Source: Cellvibrionaceae bacterium
GTDB taxonomy: Bacteria > Pseudomonadota > Gammaproteobacteria > Pseudomonadales > Cellvibrionaceae
Direction: 5' to 3'
NCBI GenBank assembly: GCA_021151695.1
Contig: JAGKWU010000009.1
Span: 186,001-250,000 of the forward strand
DNA: 64,000 nt
The position numbers were made by a program, and so were the translations under genes. The notes under the pieces are model-generated. The model had not been told where the DNA came from, did not search any database, and was given only the letters and a program-made list of their open reading frames with translations. Shown one piece after another: positions 26,072 through 33,739 of this stretch (position 1 is its first letter; every line of letters begins with the position of its first letter).

Positions 26072-26644
26072 TTGATCCAGGCAGCCCTCAGCCATTTGGC
26101 CAATCAGCTCAATGCCTATTTAAAGCGCACCAATAATCTCGCGGAAGATGTTGTCGTAATTTCCAGCCTGGTCGAGGCGGACGGCAGTGTGGGTAATCAT
26201 GCGAATAACAAGCTGGTACTTTTGCTGACCAATATCGAAAAGGACACTGTGCCCCAACGTGCCAATGGTTACGGGCGCGGGTTTGATGGCCGCAGCCTGG
26301 CGAGTGGGCAACCACTCTATCTCAATCTTTATGTGATGCTTGCGGCCAATTATGCCGGCGCCAATTACGCCGAGGCGCTCAAATTTATTTCCAAGGCAAT
26401 TGGTTTTTTTCAAATGCAACCTGTATTTGATCGCCAGTCATCGCCGGATCTCGATCCGCGCATTGAGCGTTTAGTGCTCGATATTGAAAATCTTAATATT
26501 CAGGATTTGAGCAATCTCTGGGGATTATTAGGTGGTAAATATTTGCCGTCAGTTTACTACCGCATAAGGATGATTTGCATGAACGCGGATACTATCACCG
26601 CGCAGCTGCCATTGGCGTCGCGCCCGGAACCCAGTGTTCGCTAG
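26072..26644 (+). CDS. DUF4255 eCIS tail-completion/cap protein (Pvc16/Afp16-like)
   Basis: The start is TTG, 4 bases after GGGAGG, giving 'MIQAALSHLANQLNAYLKR', the canonical opening of the DUF4255 family. The 190-residue protein continues with 'LVLLLTNIEKDTVPQ' and 'LYLNLYVMLAANYAGANYAEALKFISKAIGFFQ', also typical. Afp16/Pvc16 form the ring that caps the sheath and tube and stops their growth. In Afp and PVC this gene is last in the structural cluster; here it is the first. No nearer ATG fits. It is 51 bases before another TTG-started gene. Confidence 0.88.
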   Translation: MIQAALSHLANQLNAYLKRTNNLAEDVVVISSLVEADGSVGNHANNKLVLLLTNIEKDTVPQRANGYGRGFDGRSLASGQPLYLNLYVMLAANYAGANYAEALKFISKAIGFFQMQPVFDRQSSPDLDPRIERLVLDIENLNIQDLSNLWGLLGGKYLPSVYYRIRMICMNADTITAQLPLASRPEPSVR

Positions 26645-26695
26645 CGGCTTTAGCCGACACCACTTAAAAAACCCAAAAGTTTTTAAGGAAAAATT

Positions 26696-27490
26696 TTGGC
26701 AAATTATCGCACGCTTACTACTATTACCCTCACGCACAATTATTTTGCGGACGGGTTTTGTCGAGTGCTTGAGTTCAAGCCTACGGCACTGACGGAAAAA
26801 TTACTGCTGCGCAACCAACTCCTGGCGCGGCCACTGGATGCCGGATTTCGTATCATCGGCGACCAGGATACGATAAACGAGTTGGATGATAATCTAGTGC
26901 TGCGTTTTTACGCACAAGCGAAAGATCCTTATTTTGCGTTTTACACTAGGGAAGTGCACGAAAATGAGGCGCCCTTGTATTACACAACGCAAGTCGCGCA
27001 GCAGGGATTGTTAAATCCTGCACCGTTTTTTACACCACCCTCTCTGGTCGATGAGCCACAACAAGGCAAAAAATTATTTCAGCCTCTGGTTGTTCTCGAT
27101 ATTTATCTCGCAAAAAATGATCTGCTGGATGGCGAACAGCCGCCGCAAGACTATCGCATCAGCTTGCAGGCGCGCGCGCTCCACTGGAAATATTATTTTG
27201 TGGGTGATCTGGCGAAATACGATCTGGAAATTCAGGATCTCGCCGCACAGGATCCGATTTTTTTTACCAGAAATGAAAATCTCGCGGTCAATAATACCAA
27301 GGCGCTTTTATCGCAGTTACCGATAATGTTGAGTGAGGTGCCACCGCAAAGATTCCAGTTAAAAGACAAAAGTAATTCTGGTAAGGTTCTGCTCAAGCGT
27401 TTGCCCAACGCGGCTGTACAACGTTTAGGCAAAGAAAAAGACCCGGAGGGGCGTACTATCCTGGTTGCTGAAATTTACATAAACCAATAA
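26696..27490 (+). CDS. eCIS-associated protein of unknown function
   Basis: A 264-residue protein starting at TTG, 6 bases after AAGGA. No signal peptide or membrane helix. The middle has beta-rich phrases such as 'LVLRFYAQAKDPYFAFYT', 'FQPLVVLDIYLAKNDLL' and 'DYRISLQARALHWKYYFVGD'. The C-terminal part, with 'RFQLKD', 'KVLLKRLPNA' and 'RTILVAEIYINQ', looks like a strand-rich extension. I do not recognise the family. Its place between the cap protein and the sheath, with tight spacing, suggests a structural or capping role; the pattern of DUF4255 followed by a protein of this size may recur in other environmental eCIS loci. Confidence 0.75.
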   Translation: MANYRTLTTITLTHNYFADGFCRVLEFKPTALTEKLLLRNQLLARPLDAGFRIIGDQDTINELDDNLVLRFYAQAKDPYFAFYTREVHENEAPLYYTTQVAQQGLLNPAPFFTPPSLVDEPQQGKKLFQPLVVLDIYLAKNDLLDGEQPPQDYRISLQARALHWKYYFVGDLAKYDLEIQDLAAQDPIFFTRNENLAVNNTKALLSQLPIMLSEVPPQRFQLKDKSNSGKVLLKRLPNAAVQRLGKEKDPEGRTILVAEIYINQ

Positions 27491-27508
27491 CTTTGAAAAG
27501 GAAAGATT

Positions 27509-29161
27509 ATGGCTGGCGCGTATAAAACTCCCGGCGTCTACATCGTCGAGAAAGATGCTTTTCCCAATTCTGTGGTTGAGGTAGCAACTGCAGTTCCCGC
27601 CTTCGTAGGCTATACCCAGTTTGCGGACAACAAGGGTAAGCCGCTGCTGAATAAACCTTGGCGCATTTCCTCCATGGCGGAATTCACCAGCTTTTTCGGC
27701 GGCCCGCCACCGGCTCTTTTCGATGTGGTTTACAAAGGCACCAATCCCGCGTTTGACGCGGCGCCTGCAAAAGTTACCAACCCCACAACGCAGGAAGATA
27801 CAGACCACAACACCATCTCCGATGCGATTGAAGATCTGCAAACGACGCTTAAGGCCATTACCGGTGTTGCCAAAAGCAGCGACCAGTTCGGCACTCTCGA
27901 TGAAGATTTCGCGCTGGATAAAACCAACAAGTTTTATCTCAAAAACAGCAAAAATTATTTCCTCCTCTACCGCAGCATGCTGTTGTTTTTCCAAAACGGC
28001 GGCGGTGCTTGCTACGTAGTTTCCGTAGGCGACTACAACGGCCAGATGAAAGAGTCAGACCTGAGTGCAGGTGTGACCGAGCTGAAAAAAGAACAGGAAC
28101 CCACCATGGTGGTTATTCCTGATGCCGTATCACTGCCGCAAGCAGACTGTATTAAATTGCAGCAAACCGTTGTGCAGCACTGCGGCTACGAAATGAAAAA
28201 CCGCTTTGCGATCCTCGATGTATTCAACGGTTTCCAGTCGGAAAAAGATAACGAATGCATCTCCAAATTCCGTAACGGCATGTCCACCAACTTCCCGGCT
28301 TTTAGTGCGGTTTACTATCCCTGGTTGAACACCTCGATAGTGCCTGTGACTGAACTGTCCTTCCAAAACCTGGGCGATCTGGATTTGTTGGAAAAATTGC
28401 TGACCCTGGATGTTCGCCGCAGTGGCGCGCCGCTGAAAAAGCAAAACAGCATTATTGCCGAGATCGAGAAGCTGCAAAACGTTGCTACCAACAGCAAACA
28501 AGTGAACAACGAGTTGCATAAAACCTTGAGCGTAGTATCGCCACTCTACGGCAAAATTCTCGCCGGTATTCAAACCAAGTTGAACCTGTTGCCACCTGCC
28601 GCCGCTATGGCGGGCATCTACACCATGGTGGACAACACTCGCGGCGTGTGGAAGGCACCGGCTAACGTTAGCTTGAATGCGGTTTCTTCACCCACCGTGA
28701 ATATCACCCACGAAGACCAGGAAGATTTGAACGTGCACACCGCGGGCAAATCGATCAACGCGATTCGCACTTTTATCGGTGAAGGCACTCTGGTGTGGGG
28801 CGCGCGCACCCTCGATGGCAACAGCCTCGACTGGCGTTACATCAACGTTCGCCGCACCATGATTATGCTGGAAGAATCCGTGCGTCTGGCGACCAAAGCG
28901 TTCGTATTCGAACCCAACACTTCCAATACCTGGGTCACCATCAAGAGCATGATCGCCAATTTCCTCACCAGCGTGTGGAAGCGCGGTGGTCTGGCTGGCG
29001 CCTCGCCGGAAGATGCATTTGGTGTGTATGTAGGTTTGGGTGAAACCATGACCTCGGAAGATATTCTCGAAGGTGTTTTGCGCGTGACTGTGCTGGTAGC
29101 ACTGAGCCGTCCTGCAGAATTTATCGAGATCACCTTCCAGCAACAAATGCAGAAGTCTTAA
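27509..29161 (+). CDS. Contractile sheath protein (Pvc2/Afp2-like)
   Basis: A 550-residue tail sheath protein. The N-terminus 'MAGAYKTPGVYIVEKDAFPNSVVEVATAVPAFVGYT' is the conserved handshake strand region, and the C-terminal core 'VNVRRTMIMLEESVRLATKAFVFEPN...TW' to 'GLGETMTSEDILEGVLRVTVLVALSRPAEFIEITFQQ' is the sheath signature. It polymerises around the tube and contracts on firing. A good ribosome site (AAGGAAAG) suits high expression. Afp and PVC carry three sheath paralogues; this locus has one, as do MAC and phage T4. A domain of about 150 residues (roughly 80-235) is inserted after the N-terminal part, probably surface-exposed. Confidence 0.95.
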   Translation: MAGAYKTPGVYIVEKDAFPNSVVEVATAVPAFVGYTQFADNKGKPLLNKPWRISSMAEFTSFFGGPPPALFDVVYKGTNPAFDAAPAKVTNPTTQEDTDHNTISDAIEDLQTTLKAITGVAKSSDQFGTLDEDFALDKTNKFYLKNSKNYFLLYRSMLLFFQNGGGACYVVSVGDYNGQMKESDLSAGVTELKKEQEPTMVVIPDAVSLPQADCIKLQQTVVQHCGYEMKNRFAILDVFNGFQSEKDNECISKFRNGMSTNFPAFSAVYYPWLNTSIVPVTELSFQNLGDLDLLEKLLTLDVRRSGAPLKKQNSIIAEIEKLQNVATNSKQVNNELHKTLSVVSPLYGKILAGIQTKLNLLPPAAAMAGIYTMVDNTRGVWKAPANVSLNAVSSPTVNITHEDQEDLNVHTAGKSINAIRTFIGEGTLVWGARTLDGNSLDWRYINVRRTMIMLEESVRLATKAFVFEPNTSNTWVTIKSMIANFLTSVWKRGGLAGASPEDAFGVYVGLGETMTSEDILEGVLRVTVLVALSRPAEFIEITFQQQMQKS

Positions 29162-29270
29162 TAAATTTTAATTAAATGACGTGCGCCTTTACCGGCGGCA
29201 ATCGCTGGCAAGGCGCGCGCACTTCGACACTTTTTTCTTAATTTTTTTCTTATCAAGGCAGAGAAAAATC

Positions 29271-29729
29271 ATGGCAGACGACGGTTCAGCACAATCCACA
29301 AGCGTATGGCCCCTTCCCAAGTTCCACTTCCAGGTAAAGTGGGATGACGCAGTAATGTCCTTTCAGGAAGTTAGCGGTCTGGATATCCAATCTGAAGAAA
29401 TTAAATATCGCGCTGGCGATAGCCCAAACTTTTCGGTAGTAAAAATGCCGGGCATGAAAAAGTTCGGCAATATCACTATGAAGAAAGGTGTATTCAAAGG
29501 CGATAACAAGTTCTGGGATTGGTTCAATGAAATCAAGATGAACGTGATCAAGCGCAAGGCAATCACCATCAGCCTGCTGGATGAAACCGGCGGTGTAACT
29601 ATGGTGTGGACACTCGCCAACGCCTGGCCAACCAAAATCACGTCAACTGACCTGAAATCTGAAGGTAATGAAGTGGCCATCGAAACTATTGAAATAGTTC
29701 ATGAAGGCCTGACAATTGCGAACGCCTAA
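29271..29729 (+). CDS. Inner tube protein 1 (Pvc1/Afp1, gp19-like)
   Basis: A 152-residue T4 gp19/Hcp-like tube protein starting at 'MADDGSAQSTSVWPLPKFHFQVKW'; the frame extends 30 codons upstream but the family begins here. Motifs are 'FQEVSGLDIQSEEIKYRAG', 'KMPGMKKFGNITMKKGVF', 'FWDWFNEI' and 'NAWPTKITSTDLKSEGNEVAIETIEIVHEGL', a textbook match to the major tube subunit. Hexamers stack inside the sheath to form the channel. The longest gap within the operon, 109 bases, lies between sheath stop and this start. Twelve bases separate it from the second tube gene. Confidence 0.94.
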   Translation: MADDGSAQSTSVWPLPKFHFQVKWDDAVMSFQEVSGLDIQSEEIKYRAGDSPNFSVVKMPGMKKFGNITMKKGVFKGDNKFWDWFNEIKMNVIKRKAITISLLDETGGVTMVWTLANAWPTKITSTDLKSEGNEVAIETIEIVHEGLTIANA

Positions 29730-29741
29730 GGTTAGTAAAGC

Positions 29742-30218
29742 ATGACAAGTTTGAAGACTCTGTCATCGTCAGAAGGAGGGTTGTACCCTCCTTCTGCGTT
29801 TTATTTTAAAGTGGTTTTTAACGGCGATAGCAGTGATAGCGCGTTTCAGGAAGTATCCGGTATTAGCAGCGAAATGAAACTGGAGGACGTCACCGAAGGG
29901 GGCGAAAACCGTTTTGTGCACAAATTACCGGTTGGTATGAGCCACAGCAATCTTGAGTTAAAGCGAGGTATAGCACAGCTCACGTCACCGCTGGTCAAGT
30001 GGTGCAAGGCCGTGCTGGAATCGGATTTCTCCGAGCCCATTGTGCCCAAGGATATCAATGTGTATCTGATGGATGGCGCCGGCAACTATATTCGCGAGTG
30101 GAGTTTTGAAAATGCCTTCCCGATTAAATGGGAAGTGGAAAGTTTCAACTCAACTAAAAATGAAGTGGCGATCGAAAAGATTTCGCTAAGTTACACCTGT
30201 TTAAAACGCTCCAAGTGA
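29742..30218 (+). CDS. Inner tube protein 2 (Pvc5/Afp5-like tube initiator)
   Basis: A 158-residue second gp19-like protein: 'PPSAFYFKVVFNG', 'FQEVSGISSEMKLEDVTEGGEN', 'LKRGIAQLTSPLVKWC' and 'NAFPIKWEVESFNSTKNEVAIEKISLSY'. In Afp and PVC the second tube paralogue forms the first ring joining the tube to the baseplate hub, so only a few copies are needed. The N-terminal 'EGGLYPPSAFYF' is encoded by a perfect 10-bp inverted repeat (annotated separately). The neighbours, tube 1 before and DUF5908 after, match the Afp1-Afp5-Afp6 relation. Confidence 0.92.
   Translation: MTSLKTLSSSEGGLYPPSAFYFKVVFNGDSSDSAFQEVSGISSEMKLEDVTEGGENRFVHKLPVGMSHSNLELKRGIAQLTSPLVKWCKAVLESDFSEPIVPKDINVYLMDGAGNYIREWSFENAFPIKWEVESFNSTKNEVAIEKISLSYTCLKRSK
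29771..29795 (+). promoter_or_regulatory. Hairpin at the start of the second tube gene, attenuator-like
   Basis: AGAAGGAGGG (29771-29780) pairs perfectly with CCCTCCTTCT (29786-29795) across a 5-base loop, and GCGTTTTATTTTA follows. This is the shape of a Rho-independent terminator located 30 bases inside the coding region, exactly where abundant products (sheath, tube 1) give way to scarce baseplate parts. The same bases encode a family-conserved segment, so the symmetry could be coincidental. Confidence 0.45.
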
Positions 30219-30260
30219 TCAGACCAGCAAACAAGTGGTTACACAAAAAAGAGAAATGCC

Positions 30261-30422
30261 ATGGCGATAGAAATTAAACAATTGCTGATCAAAGTTGCGG
30301 TTGAGGATGAAGCTCCAGAGGCAACACCCGATTGGGAGTCCCTGGCATCGGTGAAAGCGGAAGTGTTGGAAGAGTGTCGACGCCTGATCAGGGAAACCAT
30401 GAGCGATAGAGGCTTGCGTTAA
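30261..30422 (+). CDS. DUF5908 eCIS small protein (Pvc6/Afp6-like)
   Basis: A 53-residue protein, shorter than usual gene-finding limits. 'MAIEIKQLLIKVAVEDEA' followed by a helical 'KAEVLEECRRLIRETMSDRG' is the layout of the DUF5908 family: 'M.IEI.ELVI...V', then an arginine-rich helix. In Afp and PVC a peptide of this type lies between the second tube protein and the LysM adaptor, as here. Three bases separate it from the next start. Its role is unknown; a small assembly factor or baseplate component is the common assumption. Confidence 0.85.
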   Translation: MAIEIKQLLIKVAVEDEAPEATPDWESLASVKAEVLEECRRLIRETMSDRGLR

Positions 30423-30425
30423 ACC

Positions 30426-31109
30426 ATGACGGCATCTTCTGGCGAAAAGCAGAAACTCACGATTTATTCCTGCACCATCAACAATGGCGAGCCCACCTAC
30501 AATCAGGGTGGCCCCAAGTTTGAGCTTATGATTAATCCCAGTAGCTATCAGTTGAGCTCCAACATTAGCTATCGCAAACATAAACCCATCGGTGGTCGCA
30601 GCGAAGAAAAATACGATAAGTACCAGCCAGAACAATTTTCCTTTAAAGAATTTATTCTCGATGGCACAGGTGTTGTCCCCGGTGCCGGCGTGTCCTCTGT
30701 ACAGGATTTGGTAACCCGGTTGCGCAGTGTGGCGTACGACTACGTCAGCAGCGAAAAAGATGCACCGGTTGTCTATGTCTCCTGGGGGCCCTTTGCACGC
30801 TATGCGCGACTGGAATCGCTCAGTGTGGATTACACATTATTTAAGCCCAGTGGCGAACCACTGCGCGCAAAAGTGAGTATTGGTTTCCGCGGCTATAGAA
30901 GTAGCACAGAGCTGACTTTTGAAGATCAGAAGGAAGCCTCGGAGCAACCCAAAACAGTAAAAGTAAAAGCGGGTGATACCTTGCCCGATCTCTGTCAGCG
31001 TATTTACGGTGATCCAAATTATTATCTGGAAATTGCTGAATTAAATGATCTGGACAACTTCCGCAATTTGGAACCAGGTTCTACCCTGACCTTTCCTCCA
31101 GCGAAATAG
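30426..31109 (+). CDS. LysM tube-baseplate adaptor protein (Pvc7/Afp7-like)
   Basis: A 227-residue protein. The N-terminal 170 residues form the gp53/gp48-like adaptor ('FELMINPSSYQLSSNISYRK', 'FSFKEFILDGTGVVP', 'VSWGPFARYARLESLSVDYTLFKPSGEPLRAKVSIGF'). The C-terminal 50 residues are a LysM-like module ('VKVKAGDTLPDLCQRIYGDPNYYLEIAELNDL...LEPGSTLTFP'). In eCIS and R-type pyocins such proteins link the tube to the spike complex. The LysM part is structural here; it need not bind peptidoglycan. Two bases separate it from the spike gene. Confidence 0.92.
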   Translation: MTASSGEKQKLTIYSCTINNGEPTYNQGGPKFELMINPSSYQLSSNISYRKHKPIGGRSEEKYDKYQPEQFSFKEFILDGTGVVPGAGVSSVQDLVTRLRSVAYDYVSSEKDAPVVYVSWGPFARYARLESLSVDYTLFKPSGEPLRAKVSIGFRGYRSSTELTFEDQKEASEQPKTVKVKAGDTLPDLCQRIYGDPNYYLEIAELNDLDNFRNLEPGSTLTFPPAK

Positions 31110-31111
31110 AC

Positions 31112-32902
31112 ATGGCAATTTCTCCCAATGAAAATAGTAGCGGCGCGCTATTGGTTTCCTTACTCAGCGAAGGAACCGAAGTCGCAGGCCGCATGCAAAT
31201 CATGTCTATCGAAATAGCCTCAGCCGTTAATCGCATCACTACGGCCACTATCGTACTTACAGATGGTGACATGCCCAATCTCAAATTCCCCTTGAGTGAT
31301 AGCGCCACTTTTACACCGGGAAGTGCCATCAGTATCAAAGCGGGTTATGGCGATTCTGACAGCCAGATTTTTTCCGGTGTTGTGATCAAGCACAGCTTGA
31401 AAATCAGCGGCGAAAATGATGCCCGCCTGGTGATTGAATGCCGCGACAAAGCACTGGGTATGACAGTGGGGCGCAAGAACGGTAATTACATCGATAAAAA
31501 AGACAGCGACATAATGACGCAACTTATCGGTAATTATGGCGGCCTTACCGCAGACGTCACGGCAACCACTAATCAACATAAAGAACTGGTGCAGTTTTAC
31601 TGCAGCGATTGGGATTTTATGCTGGCCCGCGCCGAAGCCAATGGCATGCTGGTTACCCTTGATGCAGGTACAGTGACAGTCAAAGCGCCGGTGACCAGTG
31701 CAGCGCCGGTACTGACGCTAACTTATGGTATAGACATTATTGATTTCAACGCGGAGCTGGATTCGCGCACGCAATACCAAACTGTGCAATCCACCGCCTG
31801 GGATCTGACGAATCTGGCAATCAGCCAGCAAACGGCGCAACCTGACGACCTCACCGAGCAGGGCAATATCGATTCATCAACATTGTCACAAGTCATAGGG
31901 CTGGCCAATTTTGGTTTACAAAGCAGTGTGCCGCTGGATTCGGGTAACCTCACTGCCTGGAGCAAGGCCCAGCAACTCAAATCAGCCTTGGCCCGTATTC
32001 GCGGCTACGTTAGTTTCCAGGGCAGCTCGCTGATTAAAGTTGGCCAGCTGATTGAACTCAAAGGCGTTGGCGATCGCTTTAATGGCAATGTATTTGCCAG
32101 CGGTGTCAGACACAGCTTGCGCGACGGCGATTGGCATACCACGGTTGATTTTGGTATGTCATCCAATTGGTTTACCGAAACCAACGATATAGTTGCACCT
32201 CTTGCTGCCGGTCTCACTGCAGGTGTGAGCGGGCTTTACATCGGCATTGTAAAAAAACTCGATGCCGACCCCGAAGCGCAATACAAAATTCAGGTATCCA
32301 TTCCCGTACTCCAGGCGGAGACGGATGGCTTCTGGGCGCGACTCGCACAATTTTATGCATCCAACTCTTTTGGTGCTTTTTTTATTCCGGAAATTGGTGA
32401 TGAAGTGATTCTCGGCTTTTTTAATGACGATCCATCGCACCCGGTTATTTTAGGCAGCCTGTACAGCAGCAAAAACAAAGCGCCCTATGAATTGACGGCA
32501 GAGAACAATACCAAAGCCATAGTCACGCGCAGCAAAATGAAATTGACCTTTGATGACGATAAAAAAATCATCACGCTGATTACGCCGGGCAATAACACCA
32601 TCGTCATCAGCGACGAGGATAAATCCATTTTGCTGCAGGACCAGAACAACAATAAAGTTGAATTGAACCCCAGTGGTATCACGCTCGATAGCCCCAAGGA
32701 CATCAGCATAACGGCCAAAGGAAAAATTGCGCTTGATGCGACTGGCAATGTGGAAATCACCAGCAAAATGGATTTGAAAGGCCATGCGTTGAATGTGACT
32801 TGCACGGCCGATATTGGTTTCACCGCCAAGGGCAATGCAACGGCCGAAGTGTCGGCCACCGGCACCACCACTATCAAGGGTGCCATGGTGATGATTAATT
32901 AA
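31112..32902 (+). CDS. VgrG-like central spike protein (Pvc8/Afp8-like)
   Basis: A 596-residue spike. Residues about 20-350 are a gp27-like hub ('FSGVVIKHSLKI', 'QFYCSDWDFMLARAEANGMLVTLDAG', 'GDRFNGNVFASGVRHSLRDGDWHTTVDFG'). Residues about 370-460 form the gp5 OB-fold domain ('YIGIVKKLDADPEAQYKIQVSIP', 'EIGDEVILGFFNDDPSHPVILGSLY'). About 480-596 is a beta-helical needle with repeating 'KMKLTFDDDKKIITL', 'GITLDSPKDISITAKGKIALDATGNVEI' units. The trimer punctures the target membrane. No C-terminal effector is fused. The PAAR gene follows. Confidence 0.95.
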   Translation: MAISPNENSSGALLVSLLSEGTEVAGRMQIMSIEIASAVNRITTATIVLTDGDMPNLKFPLSDSATFTPGSAISIKAGYGDSDSQIFSGVVIKHSLKISGENDARLVIECRDKALGMTVGRKNGNYIDKKDSDIMTQLIGNYGGLTADVTATTNQHKELVQFYCSDWDFMLARAEANGMLVTLDAGTVTVKAPVTSAAPVLTLTYGIDIIDFNAELDSRTQYQTVQSTAWDLTNLAISQQTAQPDDLTEQGNIDSSTLSQVIGLANFGLQSSVPLDSGNLTAWSKAQQLKSALARIRGYVSFQGSSLIKVGQLIELKGVGDRFNGNVFASGVRHSLRDGDWHTTVDFGMSSNWFTETNDIVAPLAAGLTAGVSGLYIGIVKKLDADPEAQYKIQVSIPVLQAETDGFWARLAQFYASNSFGAFFIPEIGDEVILGFFNDDPSHPVILGSLYSSKNKAPYELTAENNTKAIVTRSKMKLTFDDDKKIITLITPGNNTIVISDEDKSILLQDQNNNKVELNPSGITLDSPKDISITAKGKIALDATGNVEITSKMDLKGHALNVTCTADIGFTAKGNATAEVSATGTTTIKGAMVMIN

Positions 32903-32958
32903 TTGCAACATTAATTAAAAAGATAAAGTAATTGAAAAGATAAACAACAGGAATCGCA

Positions 32959-33249
32959 ATGCCACCAGCTGCACGAATTACCGATATGCACGCCTGCCCC
33001 ATGACTACGGGCCCGGTGCCACATGTGGGCGGGCCTGTTAGCGGGCCCTGCGTACCCACAGTGTTAATTGGAAAATTGCCGGCCGCCGTGGTGGGCGATA
33101 TGTGCGTTTGTGTGGGCCCGCCGGATTCTATCGTAAAGGGTTCGGCCACGGTCATGATCGGTGGCAAACCGGCTGCGCGTATGGGTGATACCACGGCCCA
33201 CGGCGGCAACATAGTGCTTGGCTTACCCACAGTGATGATCGGTGGATAA
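32959..33249 (+). CDS. PAAR spike-tip protein (Pvc10/Afp10-like)
   Basis: A 96-residue PAAR repeat protein with 'PPAARITDMHACPM', 'VPTVLIGKLPAAVVGDMCVC', 'GSATVMIGGKPAARMGDTTAHGG' and 'GLPTVMIGG'. His and Cys residues likely bind the tip zinc or iron. It sharpens the spike trimer. Afp10 and some PAARs carry toxin extensions, but this one has none, so the tip does not itself carry cargo. Confidence 0.95.
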   Translation: MPPAARITDMHACPMTTGPVPHVGGPVSGPCVPTVLIGKLPAAVVGDMCVCVGPPDSIVKGSATVMIGGKPAARMGDTTAHGGNIVLGLPTVMIGG

Positions 33250-33251
33250 TC

Positions 33252-33683
33252 ATGAGTAGCGAAGCTGGCGATAAATCATTTCTTGGAACCGGGTGGGCTT
33301 TTCCACCGCGCTTCACCAGTCGCGGTGCAGTGATGGTGGCAGCGGAGCGCGACATTCGCGAAAGCCTGTTGATACTCATGGCCACCACCCCGGGTGAACG
33401 CATTATGCATCCGGCTTATGGTTGCGGTTTGAAGATGCACGTATTCGATATTATCAATGAGAGTTCCATTGCGATTCTCAAGGATGTCGTGCGCAAGGCG
33501 GTTTTGTATTTCGAGCCGCGCGTTATTCTCGAACGCATCGAGATAGATATTGTTGATGCGCTCAACGGCCGGCTTGATATACATCTGGATTATCGGGTCA
33601 GTGCCACTAACAATCGTTACAACCTGGTCTATCCCTTCTATGTCAGTGAAGGTGCCGGAACCGATTTGCCGGCAGTGAGTTAA
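33252..33683 (+). CDS. gp25-like baseplate wedge protein (Pvc9/Afp9-like)
   Basis: A 143-residue gp25/GPW family protein: 'GTGWAFPPRFTSRGAVMVAAERDIRESLLILMATTPGERIMHPAYGCGL' shows the EPR-like core 'TTPGERIMHPAYG', and 'DVVRKAVLYFEPRVILERIEIDIVD' follows. gp25 bridges baseplate and sheath and starts sheath polymerisation. It begins two bases after the PAAR stop. Confidence 0.94.
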   Translation: MSSEAGDKSFLGTGWAFPPRFTSRGAVMVAAERDIRESLLILMATTPGERIMHPAYGCGLKMHVFDIINESSIAILKDVVRKAVLYFEPRVILERIEIDIVDALNGRLDIHLDYRVSATNNRYNLVYPFYVSEGAGTDLPAVS

Positions 33684-33739
33684 CCGCGAGTTAGAACAAC
33701 AACGATTAAACATCAGTTAAATGTCGCAACGGGAAAGCC

